A DNA stretch of 64,000 bases from Euclidia mi (lineage: Eukaryota; Arthropoda; Insecta; Lepidoptera; Erebidae): the NCBI GenBank assembly GCA_944739405.2, contig OX123182.2:101411279-101475278 (forward strand). The letters run 5' to 3'. Both the position numbers and the translations under genes were made by a program. This document shows positions 1 to 10,795 of the stretch, in pieces. Under the pieces are notes generated by a model. The model searched no databases and was not told the DNA's origin. It worked only from the letters and a program-made list of their open reading frames with translations. Each line of letters begins with the position of its first letter. Position 1 is the stretch's first letter.

Positions 1-144
1 CTTGTGACGTAGTAATAATTTATTAAATGTTGTACAATGCCAGCGGAGCTAATACCATTCGACGTGGGTCCAGGCCATCAGTAATTCAAACGTGCTTTGG
101 TTAAAACCTCACGCTCGCCTGGGAGGCGATCATTAGTATTAACG

Positions 145-510
145 GTAAGTTTTTTATAAATGTCGTTTTTTAGTTTTTTGCTATTATATCTTTATTAATT
201 TGTAACAATAAGTTTGATTTAACTGAGAATTGATCATCATATTTCATAGATAAGTCTCGACGAGAACCAGATAACAAACCATTTGAAAAACGAAGATTCG
301 GACAGTGAAACTGAAGATTACGATTCAGACGACAGTGTGGCTGATCCTACTCTCTAACCCTCGTACCAGCTTGAAGATGATCTCCAAAATATTTATCCGA
401 ACAATCTTAATATACCTACTGGAACATCTCAAATACATGCAAGCACAAGCACCGAGTTAGTAGCTGCTCTAAAAACCCAATCTCGATCTCCAAACTGCTG
501 TAATTGTGAT
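145..510 (+). pseudogene. Possible N-terminal exon of a transposon-like gene, broken
   Basis: A candidate intron (GTAAGT donor at 145, ATTTCATAG acceptor ending at 249) is followed by an acidic reading frame rich in Asp, Glu and Ser (about 265-355). It ends in an in-frame TAA at 354-356 and then continues open to about 522. Acidic N-termini are common in insect transposases, and the C-terminal part of a transposon-like protein lies on the same strand at 2401-2929, so both may belong to one disrupted gene. The link is inference: the intervening space is filled by an RTE LINE and unassigned sequence. No catalytic motif is visible here. Confidence 0.25.
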
Positions 511-522
511 AGAAAAATATAG

Positions 523-991
523 GCTGATTTTAATTTACTTTCAAGCCAAATATATTGTAATTAGAATGGTATTTTTACTTTTATGTGATATAACACTTTA
601 ACAATACTTAATTTAGGTAATAAATTCGAAGCTATATGTGTTTTTTTATATTTTATTATTATTTTTCAAAAGACTGTTCAAACAAGGATAATGTTAGATT
701 TAAGGTTGACTTTCAGACTGAAATTATAATTTTTGGGAAATGTGCTAGTAAATTTAAAGAAACGAGGTCTTTCTTCATTATTTTGTTACATTTAATACAA
801 ATTTTCATAGAAAAAATTGAAATTTATGAAGTAGCCTCCCGAGCGATCATTAGTATTAAGCAGTAAAAAATAAGATTAGTACTCTAGGGTTAATCTTCGT
901 ATGCATTCAACGGGCATTTTATTTAAAACTCACTACATAATGGGCAAATATATTCATAATTATTTAATTTTAGTTTTGTATTTATAAGGTA
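523..991. other. AT-rich stretch without recognised gene
   Basis: I see only a 76-codon open frame (636-866) with no similarity I recognise. A 16-bp word starting CGATCATTAG at 844-859 repeats one at 127-142, both times next to a GC-rich patch. Confidence 0.4.
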
Positions 992-2403
992 CTAACACGA
1001 GATAACAGGCAACATTTCAGCTATTGTCGTAAAAGTTGTAGTTACTGTACTGTTGCCTATGGATGTATTTACTATTTTAATATTGGGTATAAATTTCATA
1101 CATACATACATAGACTCACACCTGTTTCTCTCGGAGGGGTAGGCAGAGACTACGGAGCGCCATTTGCAACGATCTTGACATATCTCTCTTGCTTCATTCA
1201 CTCCCATCAGATTCCTCATGCATGCTCTTCTGTTCAGGGTGCTTCTAACCTGTCCTGTTTTTAGGATGTCTCCAATCTGGTCAGAGAACGTCCGCCTAAG
1301 TTTTCCCCTTCGTCCTGTCCCTTCCACACTTGCCTTATATCACTACCATACATAAGGGTAGGTACTAACACCCCTCTATGGACAGCCAAACGTGCCTTTT
1401 TGGACACTTTTTGGCTATTCATAAACGCCTTCAGAGCTCAATTCACTCTATTACCTGCATTAACTCTTCTTTCAATATCTTCTACATTCTTACCATCTCT
1501 TGTAAACAGCGTACCTAAATAAACAAACTCATTCACTTGCTCCACCTGCTGTCCATCGATCATAACATTACCAGTCGTAACGCATTCCTCCTTTTCAAAA
1601 ACCATAACTTTCGTTTTACTTACATTTACTTTCATTCCTTTCCTCTCTAACGCACCATGCATGATTGTTACCATCTCCTGCAACTCCTCCGCTGAAGACG
1701 AAAGTATAACCTGATCATCAGCATAAAGGAGGCATTTGACAAGTAACTCATTCATCCTTAATCCACAGTCACTATTTTTCAAATCTTGCAAACAACTGTC
1801 CATGAAGAGGTTGAACAGCCACGGCGACGCTACACATCCCTGTCTAACACCTGTTTTGATGGTAAACCAATCCGTGTAGGACCCACTTATCCTCACACAA
1901 GCTCTAGAATCTTCATAAAGGGATTTCAGAGCTCGTATGAGGCTGCTGTTCACCCCATACATCGACAGTACCGACCACATTTCATTCCTCACCACTTTAT
2001 CGTAAGCCTTTTCCAAATCCACGAATGCGCAATAGACCTTTTGACCTTTGGCCAAGAATTTTTCGGCTTCGCACCGCAAGGAAAAGACTTGATCGGTGCA
2101 CCCCATACCCTTTTGGAATCCTGCTTGTACATCCCATATTTTCTTGTCGGTTACTTCCATAACTCTTTCAATCAGTACCTTCGCATACAATTTGCCAACA
2201 ACGCTGAGAAAGCTAATGCCTCTTTAGTTCTTGCAAGCCTTTGTTTTTTGTAGTTGTTGTTGCGAGCCTTTTCCCTTATAAAGAGGCACAACCACCGCTG
2301 TGGTCCGGTCATCAGGTACTCGGCCGCTGCTCCAGCACAAGTTAAATAAGCGCTGAAGCTGACCAACTATGATGCCCTGTCCAGCCTTCAGCATTTCAAC
2401 TGT
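992..2403 (-). pseudogene. RTE-type non-LTR retrotransposon, 5'-truncated reverse transcriptase
   Basis: On the minus strand the frames at 2403-2224, 2190-1438 and 1327-992 give successive parts of one reverse transcriptase. They show a fingers segment ending in PLYKGKGS, then AFVDLEKAYDK, the GVRQGCVASPWLF block, the catalytic LLYADDQVIL with both aspartates, and a C-terminal FVYLGTLFTRDG block. The final piece contains CQDRCKWRSVVSAYPSE just before the 3' tail. At least two frame changes (near 2200 and 1330-1440) make it non-coding. The endonuclease domain is absent, as expected for a 5'-truncated copy. The 3' end is a CATA/TATG microsatellite at about 1098-1112. It is inserted in, or directly abuts, the transposon-like frame starting near 2401. 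The RTE assignment is from motif spacing and the C-terminal wording; Jockey or CR1 fit less well. Confidence 0.75.
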
Positions 2404-2929
2404 ATAAGACACCGTTTTTTGATAGTTGGGCATACCCAAAATGAAGGGGACAGCATGCATGCACTCATTGAAAAGCAAACGAATAATAAAATACTGTACA
2501 CACCTGCTCAATGGTACACGGCGTTTCAATTTGCAAAAACCGATGATAAACCTTACAAGGTCACAGAATTATCACAGGATATTATAATGGACTTCAAAGA
2601 ATTGCTTAGAAAGGTCAATAACTGGACCTTTGCAGGTAATGGAGCTAAGATGCAATGGATTAAAGTAACTGAAATTAAAATTGAAGCAGAAAATCCTTAT
2701 ATGCTATTTTATAAAACTAGTTACATGGAAAATTCCTATAACTGGATTAATTGTGCCAATAAACCTAAAGTAACACGTAATAAATCAGTTCTTAATATAA
2801 ATTTCAGTGATCTTCACCCAGCTTACGATAGGCCAATCCCGATAGATAAAAATAAACACAAAGATTTAATGAACCTTTGCCACAATCTGATGATACCTAA
2901 AGAATATGACTCTTTTTTTCTAATTTGAT
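2401..2929 (+). pseudogene. C-terminal part of a multicopy transposon-like insect protein
   Basis: The frame is open from about 2401 to the stop at 2927-2929. It contains FLIVGHTQNEGDSMH near its start, then PAQWYTAFQFAK, KPYKVTELSQ, a Trp-rich basic middle, and ends with PIPIDKNKHKDLMNLC and IPKEYDSFF. I recall this order from a multicopy family in insects and other animals in which an upstream YSDxCxGQN block precedes the GHTxxExDSMH block. Those blocks look like part of a DDE-type nuclease, but I cannot name the family with certainty. The upstream catalytic half is missing because an RTE LINE occupies the 5' side, so the piece cannot encode a whole protein. It might instead be the terminal exon of a host paralogue. 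Confidence 0.5.
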
Positions 2930-3239
2930 AAAAACTGACAACAATAAAGATGAAAGCGATTCAGAATAGGTACAAAATAATTATAAGTTTTATTTTTATT
3001 TTCTAGATTGGTTACAAAAGTAGTAATTAAGTATTAAAGTACCTTAGTAAGTTAAATTTTGTGACAAATTTTATTTTTGCAATAAATACTAATCAAAGAT
3101 ATTTAAAATCTTATTGCTATTGTGACTTGTGATTTAATTAGAAGTCTGTCGCCATCTTGGATCAATAAATAAATTTTATATTATTAATCAGCGTCCCGAA
3201 AATCTCGAAAACGATACCCACATTGATTGTATCCTATTC
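2930..3239. other. 3' flank of the transposon-like frame, no gene seen
   Basis: AT-rich sequence with AATAAA-like words (for example near 3081 and 3164), consistent with a 3' untranslated region of the preceding frame. Nothing else is recognised. Confidence 0.35.
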
Positions 3240-3597
3240 GTTTAGCCTTTTTTGCCTTTGACCCAACCCTCCCCCTTCTCGTTTGACCATTTTTTTTTTT
3301 CTGGACTCTAAAAGTTGTGGCGTAATTTTATATAGCCTTTAGCCTTTCGGAATAATTGGGCTATCATGGGCAATATCAATTTTTAAAATCCGACTGCTAG
3401 TTCCTGAGATTAGCCGACATTTTCTTTTAGTCTTTTTAGCCTTTTGCCCGGCCCCAAAGGGTCGAAGCGTTATGTTATATAGCCTATAGTCTTCCGGAAT
3501 AACTGGGCTATCGTATACAAAAAGAATTTTTCAGATCCTGAGCTTAGCGCGTTCAAACAAACAAACAAACTCTTCCGCTTTATTATATTAGTATAGA
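3240..3597 (-). mobile_element. Helitron-like non-autonomous element, 5' terminal part
   Basis: Read on the minus strand the segment starts TCTATACTAATATAATAAAG directly after a host A, the 5'-TC type start expected of Helitrons inserted between A and T. I recall this start, followed by GTTTGTTTG and a GCGCGCT-like word, from abundant lepidopteran Helitron-related repeats. It contains two imperfect copies of a unit around the word GGCTATC (about 3328-3365 and 3473-3511). I could not find a 3' CTRR end with hairpin, so the left boundary is approximate. No Rep/helicase coding is present. Confidence 0.5.
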
Positions 3598-4005
3598 TGT
3601 CGTTTTAACTGTTTAGGAAATATAATTGCCAACAGTATTCACACATACAAACTACTTAGTACAAAGACTTGTACTCAAAATGTTATCCGGTATCTGTGAC
3701 ATTTCGCTAGAGTGGCCAATATGGCGACTGTCTGTATTTGTCTATCAGAATCATTAGAATTTAACAAAATACTCGACAATCCGAATTTTGCGGATATATG
3801 TTGTCGACTCAAAATCTTTATTTTTTTATGTTTTATTATTCAGTTAAGGTTTCGATGTACTCCTTGACGTAATTATTAATATAAGATTTGACACTGCGAT
3901 AGCAGCGCAGTCCGTCGGTTCCAACGCGAAGCATTCCAACATTCCACAACTACTTACAAATAAAAAATTAAATAAAAATCATTTTCCAGTAGACTATCGG
4001 CCAAT

Positions 4006-4137
4006 TTCAATATTCGAACTATAGATAGATCTGTAGATTTTACATTCGTGTTTGACATATTTTGTTTGGAACTTATGTCAAAAACTGTCAAAAACGAATC
4101 TAAAATCTACAGAGCCATCTATATTTCGAATATTGAA
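4006..4137. mobile_element. Palindromic MITE (TTCAATATTCGAA ends)
   Basis: The two halves are near-perfect inverted copies: TTCAATATTCGAA at 4006-4018 pairs with TTCGAATATTGAA at 4125-4137, and pairing continues inward through a CTGTAGATTTTA-type arm to a short loop around 4060-4085. Length and structure fit a fold-back MITE without coding capacity. Target duplication is not clear. Confidence 0.6.
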
Positions 4138-4184
4138 TTCCGTAGTATATAGTAAATCTAAACCATTCTCAAATCCCCTTGAAC

Positions 4185-4295
4185 ACATACAAAAAATTTC
4201 ATCAAAATCGGTCCAGTCGTTTAAGAGGAGTTCAGTGACATACACACGCACACAAGAAATATTTATATTAAGACAAGGGTTTTCATCTTCCAAAT
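4185..4295 (+). repeat. AATCGGTCCAG repeat tail
   Basis: The block with ATCAAAATCGGTCCAGTCG, then a CAGTGACATACACACGCAC-type stretch, is a word combination I recall from dispersed lepidopteran repeats. A related block (AATCGGTCCAGTAG) is at 13198. Class unknown. Confidence 0.4.
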
Positions 4296-4379
4296 TACCA
4301 GACGAATATATTAGTAAAATTTCGTTTTTAACAATATGGCTACGATATCTACATGACGATATCAGAAAGCTTATTCTCG

Positions 4380-4525
4380 TATTTTATATGACATTGAAAT
4401 CATATTGTGAACGAAATAAGATTATATTTTAAATTGATTCAGAATCGGTATTCTGCTAACCTAATGTCATTATCGTATAATTTGAAATAAACAGTTCGTT
4501 TATTTATTAAGGAGAATTGGGCCCC
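4380..4525 (+). mobile_element. Fragment of GGGCCC-ended MITE
   Basis: Sequence around the phrase AATCGGTATTCTGCTA matches the left interior of the two longer copies at 19037 and 40055, and the fragment ends with AGAATTGGGCCCC at 4513-4525, the right terminal inverted repeat of that family. The left terminus and middle are missing. Confidence 0.6.
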
Positions 4526-4984
4526 TGTACTTTAGTTTATAAAGTACTTTGAGATACAATAATTTTGTACCAGCAACTAAGTCTTGTTTTATTTGGGATT
4601 AGTGTGTGAGCTTCTGTGTGCCTATTTTCTTTTAATATTCAATAAAAAATATATAATATATAAAATGTACAAAATACATACAATAGGTACATCGCAGCAA
4701 AAAACTTTATAGTACTAATCAGACTATAGTGTGAGACTGCTTTAATTATTGCATCTTAAACCTCTGCTTTATCGATTAGCTCAGCGTACAAAATTTATAT
4801 TCAATTTATCTTCATACTAAACATTTCGCGCTGTTCGAACAAAATTGCAATCGTTTTAATACAATACAAGTTTCATTATTCTAAATTTATCGAACAGAAG
4901 ATAAAGTACGGAATACGATCAATGTTTGTCAGTTGAATGTAAGTTTTTAACATGATGAAGTTAATAAAATGGTTAGTTAAAGAC
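4526..4984. other. No gene recognised
   Basis: AT-rich, no frame, repeat boundary or RNA gene that I can support. Confidence 0.4.
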
Positions 4985-5225
4985 GGGAGGTGAAATGTTT
5001 CAGTAATGGGCGGGGCACATAGCTACAAGAACTCATGGCCGTTGGGACAGCAAGGTTCTAGGAGGGCGGCAACGCACCAAACGATGCAACATGGATAGGA
5101 TCTTTTAGCAATCGCGGAAAACGTTGGATGCGGTTGGCTTGTGATCGGTTTGTGTGGAGAGCTTTGACTCTATGTCTAGCATTGTATTCCTGTAGGCTGA
5201 TACGGTGATAATGATGAAACAACAC
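4985..5225 (+). pseudogene. 3' end of a non-LTR retrotransposon ORF2
   Basis: Broken frames read WAGHIA, then GRWDSKVLGG, then a damaged block ending in RLACDRFVWRALTLC-like residues, followed by a tail with GATAATGATGAAAC. This order (AGH, GRW..KVL, A.DR..WR.L) is the C-terminal signature of RTE-type reverse transcriptases. Frameshifts and stops occur throughout, so it is a 5'-truncated relic. Confidence 0.55.
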
Positions 5226-6095
5226 AAAAAGCTTTTCATTCTCTGCACGTAATTCGATGTCACTAAAGTAAATGACTTCAGCATTAGATGATATACTTTG
5301 GAAGTTTGAAATTGTTAGGTTATTTTGAAATACAGCCTCACCACACCATCACGTCAAAATGTGCAGTCGAATAAAAGTTCATTTCAATACTAGTGTAACT
5401 GATAACAATAGGTATAACAATATTCAATCCCATGTTAGCCCTGCATCATAATATAAAATTACTGCGTGAAAACACAGCTTTGGTAACGATACACACAAAA
5501 CTACATAGTTTTTACTAAGCCGACATAATTTAACAAGTACTCAATACAGGATGAAGAAAAATAATTAATATCAGATTACTTTATTTAAAAACGAACACAA
5601 TTAATTGGGAATTTGATAATCATCAGTACATTATACTGTTTGATGTAACATGAGCATTCAACAGTTTAAATAAAATATTTCAAATTCTACAATCATTAAT
5701 GTTAGTTTTTTCGATCATTATTCAACATCATTTTATGAATATACATACATATCAACATCGAAAAAGAGAATAAAACATTTTATATTTAATTGAATATGAA
5801 TTTCGTTATTCGGAGGGCTTTGTTCAACTTATTGTAAGCATTTCCTTAATTTAATACGGTACGTAGGAAAGTAAAGAAATCCAATCACACCATCTCTATA
5901 CACGAGCTAATACCCGGGCCAATTCAATTTGAGTGGCTTAGAACTGAGGTACAATCGTATAATAAAGAGCTGGTCATGTCAATGGACACAAAAGGGAGGC
6001 AATCACCTCACACAACGCAACACGAACCAACCTGTTTTATTGAACTGAGGCACAGTAGAGATAGAAACAAGTAAAATAACTCTGAACATTATTTA
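5226..6095. other. No gene recognised
   Basis: AT-rich sequence without supportable features; short simple-sequence words only. Confidence 0.4.
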
Positions 6096-6160
6096 AACAG
6101 TTTTTTTTTTGCATAGGAAGACAAACGAGCAAGCGGTCCACCTGATCAGCGCATTCTTGT
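6096..6160 (+). repeat. Fragment of a dispersed repeat (T-run then ACGAGCAAGCGG)
   Basis: A poly-T run at about 6102-6111 is followed by GACAAACGAGCAAGCGGTCC. I recall this combination as the reverse-orientated 3' end of lepidopteran retroelements. Only about 60 bp remain, directly followed by a Y repeat. Confidence 0.35.
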
Positions 6161-6325
6161 TTTATTTAACTTGTTTTGCTCAATCCCGTGGAAATTTCGG
6201 AAAATCTTAGGGCACCATTACGGTTCCCCAGGAACGTACATGCCAAATTTCAGCTTTCTGCGCCTAAAAGTATTATCTGTAGCTTGTCTGTCAGTTACGC
6301 CAGAATTTTATATATACAGACATAT
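6161..6325 (+). repeat. Y-family repeat copy
   Basis: Family Y (my label) has a head with CCCGTGGGAATTTC-like words, then GGAACATACATGCCAAATTT, then TTTCGGCTGTAGC, then TGTCTGTCAGTCAGT and a tail ATTTTATATATTAAGAT. This copy shows a diverged version with tail ATTTTATATATACAGA. There is no coding capacity and no terminal inverted repeat that I can see. Confidence 0.55.
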
Positions 6326-6369
6326 TAACATATAGTCTACATTTTTCCGATATCCGATCCGATTCATTT

Positions 6370-6475
6370 CCGACCCGCAATGTAGCACAGTCATTGGAGA
6401 AGCCTATATCGAGCAGTGGAGTTCAGTAGGCTTATCATTCACACCCGGTTCATCATCATGGTCATCGGGTGGGTC
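6370..6475 (+). repeat. Possible X-family tail fragment
   Basis: GGAGAAGCCTATATCGAGCAGTGG resembles the AGCAGTGGACTG tail of family X (31885-32125). Short and diverged. Confidence 0.3.
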
Positions 6476-6479
6476 GAAT

Positions 6480-7165
6480 TGCGGCAAAGAAAAGTAGTGT
6501 TCTGCCTGGATTATACAAGTGTATGTGTTTATCTAGAAATAAATAAAAGTATATAGGTATGTTTATTCGTTACAATAGCAGAGGCCCTGCTTAGTTGGAA
6601 TTTAAAATAAAATACATAAAATAATAATTGTATATTTATAAAAGAATCGGATAAAAATGATGTTTCAATGAATCATAGTGGTTTACTTACCCATAGCAAA
6701 GATATTAACACATATAAATGATACTATTTTACAAAAAAAAATAACCATTCAATAATACATCATAATATTAAGGGTCCTTGGTTTTTTTACATCAGCAATG
6801 GATAGAGAAAAACACAAACGTTATAAATAGATCACTTCGTTGTCTTTGATGTAAAAAAGAATATGGAAATTTCTTTTGGAGAGTTTGCCATGTTTTGTCC
6901 CGTATCTGTTTGACCACGATTTACATAAAATCCATTCGACGGAATTGAATGGAGTTGCTGCAGTATTATTCAATATTCTTAAGTAAGGATGCTGACGTAA
7001 TACTCGTATAGATATTTTATATATACGATGATATAATATTAGTGAAATGCCCGAAACAATAGAGAGTGTAATGCAAAGCCTTTTGTAAAAAATTGGTGGT
7101 TACTCCATATCTATATGATTCGTTTTAATACTGGTTTAATCATAGCGAGACTTGGCTTGCCGTTT
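6480..7165. other. No gene recognised
   Basis: AT-rich, several short A/T homopolymers, no frame longer than about 60 codons. Confidence 0.4.
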
Positions 7166-7167
7166 AT

Positions 7168-7400
7168 AATAGATTGACAATGTCAAGCAACGCTGGCACA
7201 GGATGCCACTTGGATGGGTGACCAAGTGTGGCATTTACATCTGAGCGCTACCGTGCTTCGGAGGACACGTAAAGCTGTCGGTCTCGGTTCTTGTCTAAGG
7301 ATAAGAATCGTTAGGCCATGTCGGAGGCCTTCGGGCGGTCTGAAAACTCTGAAACTAGAGTTGGCCACACACTCACACGAAAAACAAACAAACAACTGAT
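7168..7400 (+). mobile_element. SINE with 5S-rRNA-like head
   Basis: The segment AAGCAACGCTGG, then CACTTGGATGGGTGACC, follows the order of the internal promoter half of insect 5S rRNA (AAGCAAC..., then ACTTGGATGGGTGACC). It continues with GTGCTTCGGAGGACACGTAAA, a central block I recall from animal SINEs, and ends in a C/A-rich tail (AAACAAACAAAC, about 7385-7395). This suggests a SINE3-type element transcribed by RNA polymerase III. It is not a 5S gene: the 5' third of 5S is missing and the 3' half is unrelated. Confidence 0.55.
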
Positions 7401-7660
7401 TTAATGTTCGTTGCACAGGACTTCGTACGTTTGTACGTTTTTCTTAATCTATTCCTTCCGCAACTTCGCCCGCCCATGTTTTTTTATTGTACAGATTCTG
7501 TTCGTTCTCGTGAGTTTTCAGGAAATCCCTTGGTAGTGCACCGCAACGGTTCCCATGGAACACACATGCCAAATTTTAGCTTCCTACACCTAATAGTTTT
7601 GGCCGTAGCTTGTCTGTCAATCAGACAGTAACACAAGGATTTTCTATATACAGATAATGT
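7401..7660 (+). repeat. Y-family repeat copy
   Basis: Contains TTTCAGGAAATCCCTTGG, ACACATGCCAAATTTTAGC, the CTTGTCTGTC block and a GGATTTTCTATATACAGATAA tail end in the family order. It lies directly after the 5S-like SINE. Confidence 0.6.
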
Positions 7661-8070
7661 TGATTTTTTTAACACGTTACTTCACTAATGACATCTACCA
7701 ACGCCTACACTGGCTTTCAGACTAATGGTATATTTAAACATGGAGGTTAAAAACGTTACAATATGTCACCAAATCTCCCAACGTGGAACGTCGAAATCTT
7801 ATTAATGGATTTGAATAACGAATTCTGGTTACGAATTAATTCAATGGCCATTACTTTGATGGTTCATTAGAAGAGTATTACGTAATCACAAATGTTATTC
7901 GTACTAAACTGAGGGGAAGTTGGGTAGAAATTTGAATATAGACAAAGAGATGAGGCTCATGGATCGTGTAGGATAAAGTAAAAAATGTTGATTGTTATCA
8001 AGTTGCTGAAGGTTTAGAAGAACAAGTTTGGAAACTGTTTTATGTAGCTATGTTATATACACCGTGTCTT

Positions 8071-8423
8071 TGAAGTCAGTGTTTTACCGAAAATTATGTA
8101 CTCAGTCCATGATATAGAAGCTACCTATAATATTTATTTAACAAAATATCCAAAAAAAAATATTTTTTATATTTCAAATTTTCTATAAAATCAGCATTTT
8201 AAAGGACGAAAATGTGTCGTGAGCGAAGGGTAAGCTACTGTTTAGGTTAAAAATAAAGTGCATTGACCTTACGCATCGACCGCCACGTTGATATATGATA
8301 TGAAAAATTAATTTTGGAGATAAAGAATTCGGTTTTTTTTGTGACAAATTTTGTAAATAAATGCTATATGTAGCTTCTATATCATGCGCTGAGTACATAG
8401 TTTTCGGAAAAACACTGACTGAA
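8071..8423. mobile_element. MITE with GTCAGTGTTTT terminal inverted repeats
   Basis: GTCAGTGTTTTACCGAAAA at 8075 pairs with TTTTCGGAAAAACACTGAC ending at 8419, and the inner arms (ATGTACTCAG, TGATATAGAAGCTAC) are also inverted copies. TGAA flanks both sides (8071-8074, 8420-8423), a possible 4-bp target duplication. There is no coding capacity. Confidence 0.65.
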
Positions 8424-8610
8424 AATACATGATGTGTAAGTTCACAATTGCACTAACTACAAAATTTTCAATTTTCAGTTTTTAAATGCCAAATACACCA
8501 AATTTCATACTTTTTCGTTTCCGCATACGGAAATTACGTTATTCCGTCTCTTTCTACGAAATACGTAGATCACAGTTGTAATAAATAACTTCCATGAATG
8601 TGTTTTTATA

Positions 8611-8840
8611 CTAATGTCACGGTAATAATATCTAACAGTATTGTAACTCCATACAAACGCACGAAACTCGAGTTATACCTACGCGCCTCCAGCAGAGTAC
8701 CCATTAAACTAGGCAGACTGTGCCTACAGTACCCGCAGCCGCTATCGTGCCGCAGCTCGCATGCGGCGCGTCTGGTAGGTATATAACTCACGAAGACGGC
8801 CGAGTTACAATACTGTTAGATTATATTACCGTGCTAATGT
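8611..8840. mobile_element. MITE with CACGGTAAT ends and 7-bp target duplication
   Basis: The arms 8618-8648 and 8803-8833 are inverted copies (CACGGTAATAATATCTAACA against its counterpart), with further inner pairing around ACTCGAGTTATACCTAC. The direct repeat CTAATGT lies immediately outside both ends (8611-8617 and 8834-8840). The whole element is a fold-back of about 216 bp with a GC-rich centre. Confidence 0.75.
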
Positions 8841-9198
8841 CCTTTATTTTTGTTAGCAATGGTATACGCGTGTATTATGTACTGGTAGTACAAACATTTC
8901 AAGAAAGTTTGATGTACAAGTATATTAAGTACTTTTATTTCAAGGGTAATGCAATTTTAAAAACATTACATCGGTTTGAGTGAGATTGAGTACCTAAAAA
9001 TTGATAACGCAAATTATTGATATACTATCTTAAATTATAATGCTAATAATGGCTAATGCTATTTATGGGACGAGTGTAATGGCAAAAAAGGCACTAGGTA
9101 TACTGAAATCGATCGGATTTCAGTATACGTATTTGTTGTTAAAATATATCTGTAGTTATCTGAAATTGTTACCCATTTCGCATCATTTTCTGACACTT

Positions 9199-9875
9199 GT
9201 GCCTTTTCGCCGAAAATTTTTCAGCCAATTATCACTTCGCCAACTAACGTTTCGCAGAATTTTATTTCGCAAAATAATCATTTGCGAACTTGTGATATAA
9301 TTTTGTTTTTATTTCCCAACCTCACAGTTGCCAACTTTACGTTTGGTCTTCCTTTTATTGTCGCAGTTCTAACCTAACCGATGTAGCATATTTAAATGCC
9401 CCGTGTAGTGAAATAAAAGCGATTTGGTTCTGGCACTTCGCCGGCCGCTCTGCCGTGGCACGCTCGCTTCGCTCGCTCGGCTCGTGCGTTGTGGTCGCAG
9501 TTCTAACCTAACCTAGCCAGCCATTGTTTCAGTTGACGTGCATTGTTTATCAGCATACTAACCTAACCTAACCTAACCTAACAGATTCCTTTTGATTTCA
9601 CCTGAACTTTCCGAAACATCACCTGAACAGACGAAACGTTATTCGTCTAAAAGTTGTCTGGCCTAATAATTTCACAAAAGATAAATGCTCCAAACGTTTT
9701 TTGTCATTACAATAATCAGCTTAACAATAATTCTACCAAATGAAACGTTGTCATACAAAAATTTGACAATCGGCAGTCGTCAAAGTGAAAAATAGGCGAA
9801 ACGTTGGTCGGCAAGTGATAATCGGCCAAACAATATTCGGCGAAAAGGCAGGATATGGGATCCTGCCTTTTCGCC
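9199..9875. mobile_element. TIR element with GCCTTTTCGCCGAA ends
   Basis: The left arm (about 9199-9260: GCCTTTTCGCCGAA, TTATCACTT, AACGTTTCGC) is an imperfect inverted copy of the right arm at about 9784-9850. The interior carries CG-rich palindromic words near 9455-9490 and telomere-like repeats. The right end continues into a perfect 16-bp palindrome (9839-9854 with 9860-9875, loop ATGGG), as if a second terminus were joined head to head. No transposase is present, so it is non-autonomous. Confidence 0.55.
9558..9582 (+). repeat. Interstitial insect telomere-type repeat
   Basis: Five tandem CTAAC units, equivalent to (TTAGG)n on the other strand. Shorter runs TAACCTAACC occur at about 9368 and 9501, each preceded by GCAGTTC. 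Confidence 0.85.
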
Positions 9876-10795
9876 CAAATATGTATTTATCTAAAATATT
9901 TCAAAATCACTTTATTTTTCTGTCTTCATATTTACGTAGCAGAGTTATGCCTAAGCTCTAAAAAAAATAGCCCATCGAAATATATTTATAATGCTAGCTT
10001 GTTTAATAAACATTCATTAAATATTATTACACTACTTATTTACTCAGTTTTACTGTAGAAAACAATTACAGTTTGTGCTCTACAATAATAGCATATTTAC
10101 AAACATTCCAGGTACAGTCGCGAAAGTGCTTACCACCTTAAGGCTTATAATTGCATGAACACATCAATGACACAAGGACGACGATATTGCAACGAAAATA
10201 CAAGGCAACCAATCTGATAACCATAGAGCATAGATATTTATTTATAGAGATGTTTTTCTTATTGCCGCTTTTAAGACAAACTTTCTGCGACCCAAATTGC
10301 CGCTTGGCGGCGTAACAGTCGCGTGAGTGTCAGTGCAACAGCTGTCTATTTCTTACCCCAAAGCAATGCAAGACAGATGGCTAAAGACGCTAGCGCCGCC
10401 AACGGCGCCAACTACGAACTACACTAATGACAACCGTCAATACGCCAACTTTAATCGGCACATGACATCCTTAAGAAATAAGCTTCTTTAATGTAAATCA
10501 TCTGTATTCATTGCTGATAACATGCGTTGCATAGCAACTGGTGTCAATAACGATTTATTATTCCACATTTATAATATACGTTCATTTAATTACAAGCGTG
10601 ATATTTACACTGAAACTAAAATATTTTTAGTCTTCAAATAATGTAATTTTAAACTTGCCATTTACGATTTTGGTATTTGTAATTCATAAGTTTATCAAAT
10701 GACTTTTACATTGACAGTTTATAATGAAAGGGATGGCGAAAATACGACATTCTGAATATAAAAACTTGCTGAAAAAAATACAATTTTTATGGCGA
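9876..10795. other. No gene recognised
   Basis: Mixed AT-rich sequence with one moderately GC-rich patch at about 10280-10450. No frame or RNA gene can be supported. Confidence 0.4.
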
